The notes beneath the pieces were generated by a model. The model had not been told where the DNA came from. It did no database searches and saw only the letters and a program-made list of their open reading frames with translations. A stretch of 55,568 bases of DNA from a virus. The stretch covers positions 1 through 55,568 of the IMG/VR virus record IMGVR_UViG_3300009157_000022; one strand, written 5' to 3'. Both the position numbers and the translations under genes were made by a program. Every line of letters starts with the position of its first letter. Positions within the stretch are counted from its first letter, which is position 1. This document shows positions 12,982 to 20,198 of the stretch, piece after piece.

Positions 12982-13722
12982 ATGACGCTGTTCTCTGGGT
13001 CCTGTGCAACGCTCGTTTCATCGGTGTCCGACGACGGTGTTGATGCCAGTGTTGATAACAGCTACCAGGCCCGCAAGGAGTCTGGGCGATGCGTTCAACG
13101 GGGCTGTCCGAATCTCGCCGACGAGGACTGCCTACGTTGTAGCGAGCACCGCGCCGCGCTGAATGAGAGCAGCCGGATCTATCAAGAGCGTCGGCGCACG
13201 AAGTCTAATGCGCTGTGCCTGCTGTGCTGTCGGCGTGAGCGCGTTAAGGGCCGATCGCGGTGCGCGGTATGCCTGATCGCGTCCGGTCGGGCACGCAAAC
13301 CGGGTGTTGATAGCAGTGTTGATAACAAGGGAGATCGTCTCTCCGCCCGGATGATCCCGTGGGAGAACTCGCCGACCAACGCGGGACGCATCCGGTTGCG
13401 CGGCGGCAAGCGCGGCGCCCCGTCGATCGACGACTGCGACGACTTCGACCGCAAGATCCTCGACACCGGCATAGAGCGCTACCGCGAGGGAGTGGCCTAC
13501 CTGGCATCCCCCGAGGGGAAAGCGCTGACCGATGCAGATCGCGACGCCGCTCGGATGGCGGCGCTCGGTCAGCTTACCCTGGCCTTGCGCGCCGGCGAGG
13601 AGATCGTCGAGCGCCATCGCTACCACAAGCGTCGCGACGCCGAGCAAGCCAAAGTTCGGCAGGCGCGCGAGCGCGTGCAGGACAAGCGGCTCCGTGCGCT
13701 GGCCAGGCTGGTGTCGAAATAG
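12982..13722 (+). CDS. Zinc-finger/coiled-coil protein upstream of terminase
   Basis: ATG 12982 is preceded by GGAGGGG. 246 residues. Residues ~28-105 form a Cys-rich zinc module (CVQRGC, CLRC, CLLCC, CAVC). On both sides it is bracketed by an in-frame repeat (GVDASVDN and GVDSSVDN). The C-terminal ~110 residues are highly charged and helical, ending in a coiled coil (EQAKVRQARERVQDKRLRAL). Its position before the terminase genes suggests a role in packaging-site recognition or the switch to late expression, but this is inference. Confidence 0.6.
   Translation: MTLFSGSCATLVSSVSDDGVDASVDNSYQARKESGRCVQRGCPNLADEDCLRCSEHRAALNESSRIYQERRRTKSNALCLLCCRRERVKGRSRCAVCLIASGRARKPGVDSSVDNKGDRLSARMIPWENSPTNAGRIRLRGGKRGAPSIDDCDDFDRKILDTGIERYREGVAYLASPEGKALTDADRDAARMAALGQLTLALRAGEEIVERHRYHKRRDAEQAKVRQARERVQDKRLRALARLVSK
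13036..13327 (+). repeat. Direct repeats bracketing the zinc module
   Basis: Two 25-bp copies at 13036-13060 and 13303-13327 agree at 23 positions. Each copy is itself two tandem 12-bp words GTGTTGATNNCA, so four words in all. The copies are 267 bp (89 codons) apart and in frame. Confidence 0.75.
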
Positions 13723-13749
13723 GCATCTCGCGCGCGCGGGCACACGCTA
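13716..13749 (+). promoter_or_regulatory. Degenerate bipartite promoter before terminase
   Basis: GAAATAGGCAT (7 of 11 matches to GAAATCGACCC), 16 bp, CACGCTA (13743-13749), 5 bp, GTG 13755. The distance from box 1 to the start codon is 39 bp, as at the strong sites. Confidence 0.45.
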
Positions 13750-13754
13750 GGGAT

Positions 13755-14174
13755 GTGAGCAGCGACGGTAAGCAGTTACTCGGCAAGGGCGGAGGGCCGT
13801 TTCGGAAGGGCGCGGATCCGCGGCGCAACGCAGGCGGACGCCCGTCGATCGTCAACGATCTCAGGGCGGCGGGGGCGATCGATCCGTCGCTGCCGACGAC
13901 ACCCGCGGAGGCACGCGCGAAGTGGTGGGCGATGATCCTACCGGTTGCGTTCGCCGGACCGCAGGGTCCCAGGGATTCGAACTGGATCTACGCCGCCGGG
14001 GAAGCCGGCGTGCGGCTGCTCGGCAAGCCCAAGGAGACCGTGGTGATCGAGGGCAGCGAAGAATCGCCCGTCGACTGGTCCAAGGTGCCCGAGGATCGGC
14101 GCGAGAAGCTGCTCGAGGCGCTCACCGAGATCGAGCTGATCGTGGCGCCGGTTGATGAACCTGTCGAGCACTGA
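13755..14174 (+). CDS. terS: Putative terminase small subunit
   Basis: GTG 13755 lies 5 bp after a promoter-like CACGCTA box. 139 residues. The N-terminus carries GGGPFRKGADPRRNAGGRP, a DUF5681-like basic motif often found at the start of phage packaging proteins. The rest is helical with no clear HTH. It directly precedes and overlaps the large terminase, the usual place for the DNA-recognition subunit. Confidence 0.6.
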   Translation: MSSDGKQLLGKGGGPFRKGADPRRNAGGRPSIVNDLRAAGAIDPSLPTTPAEARAKWWAMILPVAFAGPQGPRDSNWIYAAGEAGVRLLGKPKETVVIEGSEESPVDWSKVPEDRREKLLEALTEIELIVAPVDEPVEH

Positions 14175-15648
14175 GCTGCGCTGGCATCGCGCGGCGATCG
14201 AGAAGTCGCTCGCCGAAGATCGGTTGGTCAACTTCATCCGGATGCTGTGGCCGGTCGTCGAGCCTGGTCGCGAGTTCATCCGCGGCTGGGCGATCGATGC
14301 GATCTGTGAGCATCTCGAAGCGGTTACGTCGGGCGAGATCAAGCGCCTGCTGATCAACGTCCCGCCGGGATTCATGAAGTCGCTGGCCACGTGCGTGTTC
14401 TGGCCCGCATGGGAGTGGGGCCCGCGCAATCGCGCCGACCTTCGCTACATCTTCGCCGGCTACGTCGGGTCGCTGACTGTGACCAACAACATGAAGCTAC
14501 GCCGGCTCGTCGAGAGCGACACCTATCAGGCGCTGTGGGGGAATCGCGTCAAACTCGCCGACGATCAGAACGCCAAGACGATGTTCGAGAACACTCGGAC
14601 CGGGTTCGCGCTCGCGACCTCGGTCGGCGGCGCCGTCATGGGCAAGCGCGGCGATCGAGCGATCCTCGACGATCCGAACAACACCAAGGACGTTGACTCC
14701 GACGCCAAACTCGACGGCGCGCTGCAGTTCTTGACCGAGGTGTTACCTACGCGTGTCAACGACGAGCAGACGTTCGCGCAGGTCACGATCATGCAGCGCA
14801 CGGGCGATCGCGACGTGTCCGGTCACATCCTGTCGAGCCACTTCGGGGACGTGCACCTGTGCATTCCGATGGAGTGGCGCACGGGCCACCCGTACATCGC
14901 CTATGCGCACAAGCCGACGGCGATCAGCTGGAGTGATCCACGCACGGTCGACGGCGAGCTGGCGTTCCCTGAGCGGTTCTCGCGCGAGGGTGTCGATGCG
15001 CTCAAGATCCAGCTTGCGTCGTGGGGTGGTGACTACGCGGTTGCAGGCCAGCTCGACCAGTTACCGATCCCGCGCGGTGGAGGCATGTTCGCCGAAGAGT
15101 GGTTCGATCAAGTCTGCGAGCTCGACGAGGTGCCCGCCGGTGGTGTCACGGTACGCTCATGGGACTTCGCCGGCTCGGTGCGCAAGACGTCGCCGTTCAC
15201 GGCGTCGACGAAGATCAAGCGCGCCCCCAACGGCAAGTTGTACCTGCTCGATGTCACGTGCGATCGGATCGAGGCCGCGGGGCTCGAGGACCATGTCGCG
15301 ATGACCTGCAACGCGGATGCGCAGGATACGATTATCGACGTGCCGCAGGATCCGGGCCAGGCTGGCAAGGTGCAGGTGTCCGCAATGGCGCGGCGGTTCC
15401 ATGGCCGGACGTTTCTGTTCTCTCCGGAATCCGGCTCGAAAGAACATCGCGCGCAGCCGATCGCATCGCAGTGCAAGGCCAAGAACCTGATCCTGGTGCG
15501 CGGCGCGTGGAACCGCGGGTTCGTCAACGAAGCCAAGTCGTTTCCGCGCGGCATGTTCAAGGATCGGATCGACGCGCTGTCGCGCGGCTATGCGCGGCTG
15601 GTGCAGGGCGGCAACGCCGAGGTGATCCACGGCGGGTTCGTGGGATAG
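14155..15648 (+). CDS. terL: Terminase large subunit
   Basis: ATG 14155 overlaps the small subunit by 20 bp. 497 residues. The ATPase domain has a Walker A-like NVPPGFMKS near residue 70 and Walker B RAILDDP near residue 170, with the coupling motif in FAQVTIMQRTGD. The nuclease domain has the RNase H-like acidic residues in VRSWDFAGS, TIIDVPQDPGQAGK and KDRIDALSRGY. It cuts the concatemer and pumps DNA into the prohead, docking on the portal encoded next. Confidence 0.9.
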   Translation: MNLSSTELRWHRAAIEKSLAEDRLVNFIRMLWPVVEPGREFIRGWAIDAICEHLEAVTSGEIKRLLINVPPGFMKSLATCVFWPAWEWGPRNRADLRYIFAGYVGSLTVTNNMKLRRLVESDTYQALWGNRVKLADDQNAKTMFENTRTGFALATSVGGAVMGKRGDRAILDDPNNTKDVDSDAKLDGALQFLTEVLPTRVNDEQTFAQVTIMQRTGDRDVSGHILSSHFGDVHLCIPMEWRTGHPYIAYAHKPTAISWSDPRTVDGELAFPERFSREGVDALKIQLASWGGDYAVAGQLDQLPIPRGGGMFAEEWFDQVCELDEVPAGGVTVRSWDFAGSVRKTSPFTASTKIKRAPNGKLYLLDVTCDRIEAAGLEDHVAMTCNADAQDTIIDVPQDPGQAGKVQVSAMARRFHGRTFLFSPESGSKEHRAQPIASQCKAKNLILVRGAWNRGFVNEAKSFPRGMFKDRIDALSRGYARLVQGGNAEVIHGGFVG

Positions 15649-15660
15649 CCACGAAGCTGT

Positions 15661-15695
15661 GTAATCGACCCTGATCCGCCTGTTCGCCGACTGTT
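15661..15695 (+). promoter_or_regulatory. Repeated bipartite promoter, site b (portal)
   Basis: GTAATCGACCC (15661-15671), 17 bp, GACTGTT (15689-15695), 5 bp, GTG 15701. Box 1 to start codon is 40 bp. It separates the portal operon from the terminase genes. Confidence 0.7.
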
Positions 15696-15700
15696 CTGGT

Positions 15701-17164
15701 GTGAAACAGCCGTGGACCAAAGGCGGGCCGTCGCCGAACCCAGCGGGACGCGGCATCGCCAAGGCCGCCGCTCGTGGCACTACCGACGTCGTCGCCTACG
15801 CTGGATTCATCGCGTCAGGCGAGCGACACGGAGACCTGACCGGATCACGCAAGTGGCTTACGTACAGCGAGAGCTACAACACGCCGGTCGTGGCCACCGG
15901 GATCCGATACTTTGGCAATTTGCTGTCCGGCACGGAGTGGCACATCGAAGAGAACAAGGCTGGCGGCAAGGGCGCACGCAAGGGAGTCGACATCGTCGAG
16001 CAGGGGCTCATCCAAACGCCGATGCTACGGCCGTGGAGTTCGGTGGTTCGCAAGGCGGCAATGTATCGGCTGCTCGGGTTCTCGTTGCATGCGACATCGA
16101 TGCGTCGTCGACCGGACGGCATGATCGTCTATTCTGAAATCGAGCACCGACCCCAGCACTCGATCGAGCGGTGGTTGCGAAAGGATGAGCGCGCCCCATT
16201 CGACGCGGTGATCCAGCGGACGCGTCAGTCCGGTCTCGAGATCGAGATTCCGCTCGACGAATGCTTTTATTGCGTCGACGACACGCTCGCCGATTCACCC
16301 GACGGCGTCGGGTTGCTCCGTCACGTGATCGAGCACGTTCGTCGACTCGCCGTGCTCGAGAAGATGGAGGGTTCTGCGCTCGTGCGCGACATGGGCGGTA
16401 CGCCGCTTGGCCGTGCACCGATTGCCGAGATCGTCGCACAACTCGGGACGTCCGATGCCGCGACGGTGCAGACACAGATCGATGCCGCGACGCTCGCGCT
16501 TCGCACCGTGATGGTGAACCGCAACAAGACGCCCGAAGAGGCGATGTATCTGCTGCTCGACTCGAGCACGTACAAGAACCCCGACGGCACGCCGACCGCA
16601 ATCGCCAAGTGGGCGCTCGAGATCGTTCGCAGCGAGACCGCGAACATGGGACCGACGGACATCGCCATCCGTCGTGTCGAGCTCCAGATCGCGCGCGTGC
16701 TCGGGATCGAGTTCGCGTTGATGGGTGCCGATAGCTCGGGCTCGTATGCAATGCACGACGACAAGACCTCGACGTTCGAGACCAACATTCAAACGACCCT
16801 GAACGAGCTCGGCTGGTTTGCCACGATGCAGCTTGGTCGTCGGCTGGTCGCGCGCAACGGGCTCGACCCCGACACGTGCGCACCGCGGCTCGTGGCCGAG
16901 CCGATCAGTACGGACGCCGTCGAGACCGCGTGCCGCTCGCTGGCGCTGATTACGCAAGCCGGCTTGATGCCCGACGACCCGGCGACCGATGTGCTGCGCG
17001 GTCGGTTGCGGTTGCCGCCTCAGCCCGAGCGGATCGAAATAGAGTCCCCGCGCGCGCCCGCCGCGCTCGATCCGGATCCAGAAATCGACGACACAGAGGA
17101 TCCGACGGGTGCCGAGGATCTGCTCGACGAGGACGATCCGGAAACCGAGGAGGCCGCGGCATGA
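15701..17164 (+). CDS. Portal protein (Mu gp29/DUF935-like)
   Basis: GTG 15701 follows promoter site b. 487 residues. The body resembles Mu gp29-type portals: TPVVATGIRYFGNLLSGTEW, then EIEHRPQHSIERW, a long central helix region, and ADSSGSYAMHDDKTSTFE near residue 350. The C-terminal 50 residues are very acidic. Unusually, the N-terminus starts WTKGGPSPNPAGRG, a DUF5681-like motif also present in the small terminase. It forms the dodecameric DNA entry ring. Confidence 0.8.
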   Translation: MKQPWTKGGPSPNPAGRGIAKAAARGTTDVVAYAGFIASGERHGDLTGSRKWLTYSESYNTPVVATGIRYFGNLLSGTEWHIEENKAGGKGARKGVDIVEQGLIQTPMLRPWSSVVRKAAMYRLLGFSLHATSMRRRPDGMIVYSEIEHRPQHSIERWLRKDERAPFDAVIQRTRQSGLEIEIPLDECFYCVDDTLADSPDGVGLLRHVIEHVRRLAVLEKMEGSALVRDMGGTPLGRAPIAEIVAQLGTSDAATVQTQIDAATLALRTVMVNRNKTPEEAMYLLLDSSTYKNPDGTPTAIAKWALEIVRSETANMGPTDIAIRRVELQIARVLGIEFALMGADSSGSYAMHDDKTSTFETNIQTTLNELGWFATMQLGRRLVARNGLDPDTCAPRLVAEPISTDAVETACRSLALITQAGLMPDDPATDVLRGRLRLPPQPERIEIESPRAPAALDPDPEIDDTEDPTGAEDLLDEDDPETEEAAA

Positions 17165-17691
17165 GCGAAGTCATCACACTCACGGGCGGGGCCAGCGAGA
17201 CGATCCACGGGACGTATGCAGCCGCGCAGACATACATCGCGATGTCGTACGGATCGACGTACGACGCGTGGACGGCGCTCGCTACGGACGATCTCAGGAA
17301 GCGCACGCTCGCTGCCGCGGTTCGTTACCTCAACTCCCAGGTATGGAACGAGGACGCCGACACGTTCGCGGAGCGCGACCTGATCGCGGCGTTCGCGACC
17401 GCGCAGTACGAGCTCGCAGTGTTAATCCTTGCCGATGCGTCGCTGACGTCGTCGCTGTCCGCGGGCTCGAACATTCGATCGGTGTCTGCCGGCGGCGCAG
17501 GCGTCGAATATTTCGCCCCGGCCACGCTCGAGGCGGGCACCGCGACCAAGCTGCCGCCGATCGTGCAGCGGCTGATCGGTGCGTATCTCGGCAGCGCGGG
17601 CGTGACCGTGATCGGTGGTTACTCGCAGGATGGCGATTGCGAATCGCCGTTCTCGGACTGCAACGACTACGATCGCGAGGAGCCGTACTGA
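17161..17691 (+). CDS. Head-tail connector (DnaT-like/gp6-like adaptor)
   Basis: ATG 17161 overlaps the portal stop as ATGA. 176 residues. The pattern YAAAQTYIAMSYGSTYDAWTAL, then RKRTLAAAVRYLNSQVW and a central AFATAQYELAVLIL helix, matches the helical adaptor proteins that sit under the portal. The C-terminus is acidic and Cys-containing. Its position right after the portal supports the call. Confidence 0.65.
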   Translation: MSEVITLTGGASETIHGTYAAAQTYIAMSYGSTYDAWTALATDDLRKRTLAAAVRYLNSQVWNEDADTFAERDLIAAFATAQYELAVLILADASLTSSLSAGSNIRSVSAGGAGVEYFAPATLEAGTATKLPPIVQRLIGAYLGSAGVTVIGGYSQDGDCESPFSDCNDYDREEPY

Positions 17692-17849
17692 TGTCGGGGC
17701 GACGGTGGGGTCGAGCGGTGGAGTCGGTCAGGTGGCGGCGCAGCGTTAGGCTCGCCGAACCGACTGACATCGTGTTGCCGCGATGGTCGGTCGCGTTTGC
17801 GTTCGTGATGCTCGCGATCGGTTTGGTTCACGCTGCGGTGACGCGGTGA
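17691..17849 (+). CDS. Small single-pass membrane protein, 52 aa
   Basis: The ATG overlaps the previous stop (TGATG). A basic N-terminus (MSGRRWGRAVESVRWRRS) is followed by one transmembrane helix (WSVAFAFVMLAIGLVHAAV). The arrangement predicts an inside-in basic tail. A membrane protein inside a head operon is odd; it may be a small moron. Confidence 0.5.
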   Translation: MSGRRWGRAVESVRWRRSVRLAEPTDIVLPRWSVAFAFVMLAIGLVHAAVTR

Positions 17850-18046
17850 AGTTCGTCGCGCGGAACTACGAGGTCCTGATCTATGGCCCCGGCCAAGATG
17901 ACGGAGATTTCGAGATCTCGGACGATCTGTTTCTCGATCTCGAGAACGCGTACCGAGCGGTCGCCGCGGCGGAGCGGCGCGTCGAGATCGAAGGTCTCGC
18001 GTTGAACGCGGCCGCACGGAAAAGACAGGAGCGGCGCAATGCCTGA
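17846..18046 (+). CDS. Hypothetical protein, 66 aa
   Basis: GTG 17846 overlaps the previous stop as GTGA. The first 20 residues are beta-like (KFVARNYEVLIYGPG), and the rest is acidic then helical (LENAYRAVAAAERRVEIEGLAL). No known family. Overlaps on both ends support expression. Confidence 0.5.
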   Translation: MKFVARNYEVLIYGPGQDDGDFEISDDLFLDLENAYRAVAAAERRVEIEGLALNAAARKRQERRNA

Positions 18047-18407
18047 CACCCTCGCACTGATCAAACAAGCCGTCGGTTCGGCGCTGTCGTCGGCCGGCAT
18101 GACCAAGGCGGCGACGTTGATTCGTGTTACGCCCGGCACGCGCACGGTCGGTCAGCCATCGGCGGGGACGAACCCGACGACCACGAGCGTCACCTGTCAA
18201 GGCCTGGTCAAGTCGACGACGAAAGAGAAGATCGGCGGGACGCTGGTCGAGAAGACCGATCGCGTCGTGATGCTGTTCGGCTCCTCGTTGGGCGATGTGG
18301 CGCCTGCAACGAAAGATCGCATCACGATCGAAGGGCTCACGCAGAACGTCGTCGGCGTCGACCGCGACCCGGCAGGAGCGGTGTTCGAGTGCCTGTGTCG
18401 CAGCTGA
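18039..18407 (+). CDS. Head-closure/stopper-like protein
   Basis: 122 residues, starting 8 bp before the previous stop. It begins with a helix (DTLALIKQAVGSALSSAG) and then a beta-barrel-like region rich in Thr, Gly and Val (CQGLVKSTTKEKIGGTLVEK, DRITIEGLTQNVVGVD). Size, composition and position match phage head-closure or stopper proteins. The family assignment is by pattern only. Confidence 0.5.
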   Translation: MPDTLALIKQAVGSALSSAGMTKAATLIRVTPGTRTVGQPSAGTNPTTTSVTCQGLVKSTTKEKIGGTLVEKTDRVVMLFGSSLGDVAPATKDRITIEGLTQNVVGVDRDPAGAVFECLCRS

Positions 18408-18898
18408 TTCTCGTCGAGTCGGGTTCCCCGTCGTCGCTGTTTGTGCTGTGGCGGGACGCATTCGCGCCGATGCGACTCGAGCATCCCAACCGCGAAAGCG
18501 TCGTGGTGCTCAAGCTCGCCAATGGGTTGCCGCCGATTCTCTCGGTCGGCCTCGACTGGACGCGCGATACCGTCGACGGCCACCGCCGCGATCGATTCGC
18601 CGTGTCGTCGGTTCGGCTCTGCTACTTCCCCGGCGTGCGACTCGCGCAGGCATGGATGGCCGCGGCGTGGGCGGGATACTGCATGCACGAGTCGCTCGAG
18701 CTCGTCACCGCGGACGGCGTGCGGCCGATCGACCCACACAGCGAGGTAGCGCCCGGCAGCGATCACCGGCTCGCGCCGTACCTCTACGATCGTGGGTTGC
18801 GCGATGGGCTGCCGCAGATGCTGACGCGCGACACGCTACTGCGCACGCTGTGCGTCGTGATGGACGAGGACGTCGCGAGAGGATTGATGGGGACATGA
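18389..18898 (+). CDS. Hypothetical protein in head module, 169 aa
   Basis: It starts at GTG 18389 within the preceding gene, with AGGAG about 8 bp upstream, and ends in ATGA. The centre (MRLEHPNRESVVVLKLANG) is beta-like, then AQAWMAAAWAGYCMHESLELV is helical. No family recognised. Its location between connector and Mu F-like genes suggests a virion or neck role. Confidence 0.5.
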   Translation: MPVSQLILVESGSPSSLFVLWRDAFAPMRLEHPNRESVVVLKLANGLPPILSVGLDWTRDTVDGHRRDRFAVSSVRLCYFPGVRLAQAWMAAAWAGYCMHESLELVTADGVRPIDPHSEVAPGSDHRLAPYLYDRGLRDGLPQMLTRDTLLRTLCVVMDEDVARGLMGT

Positions 18899-19842
18899 GC
18901 GAGCGTGAAATGGCCAAGCTGCTCGCCATCATCGAGAAGGCGCTTGGCGCGTCATGGCTCGACGTGTCGGATTGGCTGCGTAGTCAGAACTCGCTCGACG
19001 CGATCGAGGAGCGACTCATTCGTGGCGACGTCCAGGGCGTGGTCAAAGAGGTCGAGCAAGCCGCGCGCATGTTCGCCGCCGAGACCCACGGCGCGTTTAC
19101 GACTGCAGGCAAGGCCGGCGCGAAGTGGCTCGACGCGCAGCCAGCACTCGCCGACAAGCTCGTGCGATTCGACGTGACGAACGCCCGAGCGATTCGCGCG
19201 GCGCAGCGCAACGAGTTGGAGTGGGTCGTCGGCGTTACCAATGACACCCGCACGATGGCCCACACCGCGATCATTGAAGGTCAGCGGCGCAATGCGAATC
19301 CGCGCGAGGTAGCGCGCGATATCCGCGAGGGGCTCGGGCTCACCGCCGAGCAGTCGCGACACGTGGCGAACTACCGGCGTGCGCTCGAGTCTGGCGATTT
19401 TGCCAACGCGATGGGGCGCGAACTGCATGACGCTCGAAGCGATCGGATGCTGCGCCGACTGGCAGGCGAAGACGGCTCGTTGACGCCGGCGCAGATCGAC
19501 AAGATGACCGAGCAGTACCGGCGCAACTACATAGCCTATCGAGCGGAGACGATCGCGCGCACCGAGTCGGCGCGGAACGCACACGCGGGACTCGACGAGG
19601 CACTTACGCAGGCCGTCGAGCGCGGCGAGATCGATGCCGAGTCGCTGGTTAAGGAATGGATCCACGCCGGTCGCGGCCGCTCGCGCGCGGACCACGTGGC
19701 CATGGATGGCAAGACGGTTCGGTTCGGCGAGGCGTTCGCGATGCCCGACGGTGCGCGCATGAAATACCCAGGAGATCCGGCAGGCGGCGCGGCGAACACA
19801 GCGAACTGTCGGTGCACGTTCGCAACTACGATCGGGGCGTAG
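18895..19842 (+). CDS. Mu F-like minor head protein
   Basis: I chose ATG 18895 for its ATGA overlap. 315 residues. The N-terminal part is helical. Residues ~120-240 match the SPP1 gp7/Mu gpF pattern (NPREVARDIREGLGLT, RAETIARTESARNAH), and the C-terminus has REDH-like DGKTVRFGEAF and the metal-binding ending NCRCTFATTIGA. This protein joins the portal and is packaged in a few copies. Confidence 0.8.
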   Translation: MSEREMAKLLAIIEKALGASWLDVSDWLRSQNSLDAIEERLIRGDVQGVVKEVEQAARMFAAETHGAFTTAGKAGAKWLDAQPALADKLVRFDVTNARAIRAAQRNELEWVVGVTNDTRTMAHTAIIEGQRRNANPREVARDIREGLGLTAEQSRHVANYRRALESGDFANAMGRELHDARSDRMLRRLAGEDGSLTPAQIDKMTEQYRRNYIAYRAETIARTESARNAHAGLDEALTQAVERGEIDAESLVKEWIHAGRGRSRADHVAMDGKTVRFGEAFAMPDGARMKYPGDPAGGAANTANCRCTFATTIGA

Positions 19843-20131
19843 CTGCGCGGACCTCGTACAGCACGTACGAGACTCGCCCATCCGTTAACCGCACCGGATC
19901 CGCGTACAGCGTTCGCGGGTCGGCCTGCCATGCGCTGATGAGATCGCGCCACGTGGTTTCGTCAACGATCCCGTGGTCGACACATGTCCCGTCTGGGTTC
20001 GATTGGAAGAATCGGACGTGATGCGGAAGCGGATCGCTGCTGACCCGTCCGGTTCGCCGATGCCGCGCGCCGATCTGACCCACGAACCGCTCAAGCCCGG
20101 CGACGGTGACAAGCTTTCTGGGCGTCGTCAT
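19826..20131 (-). CDS. Leftward moron gene of unknown function, 101 aa
   Basis: The gene opposes its neighbours and overlaps the end of the Mu F-like gene by 17 bp. The protein is soluble and basic (RKLVTVAGLERFVGQIGARH) with a YLLYEV-like beta C-terminus. No family recognised. A TAGAGT box lies exactly 6 bp before ATG 20131, so it has its own promoter and probably a leaderless mRNA. This is the standard layout of a gene expressed in the lysogen. Confidence 0.6.
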   Translation of the reverse strand: MTTPRKLVTVAGLERFVGQIGARHRRTGRVSSDPLPHHVRFFQSNPDGTCVDHGIVDETTWRDLISAWQADPRTLYADPVRLTDGRVSYVLYEVRAATPRS

Positions 20132-20137
20132 CCGCCG

Positions 20138-20143
20138 ACTCTA
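20138..20143 (-). promoter_or_regulatory. TAGAGT box of the leftward moron
   Basis: TAGAGT on the minus strand, 6 bp, ATG 20131. It repeats the -10 and spacing of the repressed leftward promoter at 1624, but no TTGACA lies 17 bp upstream. Confidence 0.5.
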
Positions 20144-20158
20144 CCCGCGTTCCGCGGT

Positions 20159-20193
20159 GAAATCGACCCGCTAATGCCCGTCGCCGCACGGTA
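20159..20193 (+). promoter_or_regulatory. Repeated bipartite promoter, site c (protease/capsid)
   Basis: GAAATCGACCC (20159-20169), 17 bp, CACGGTA (20187-20193), 5 bp, GTG 20199. Box 1 to start codon is 40 bp. Confidence 0.75.
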
Positions 20194-20198
20194 GGTGC

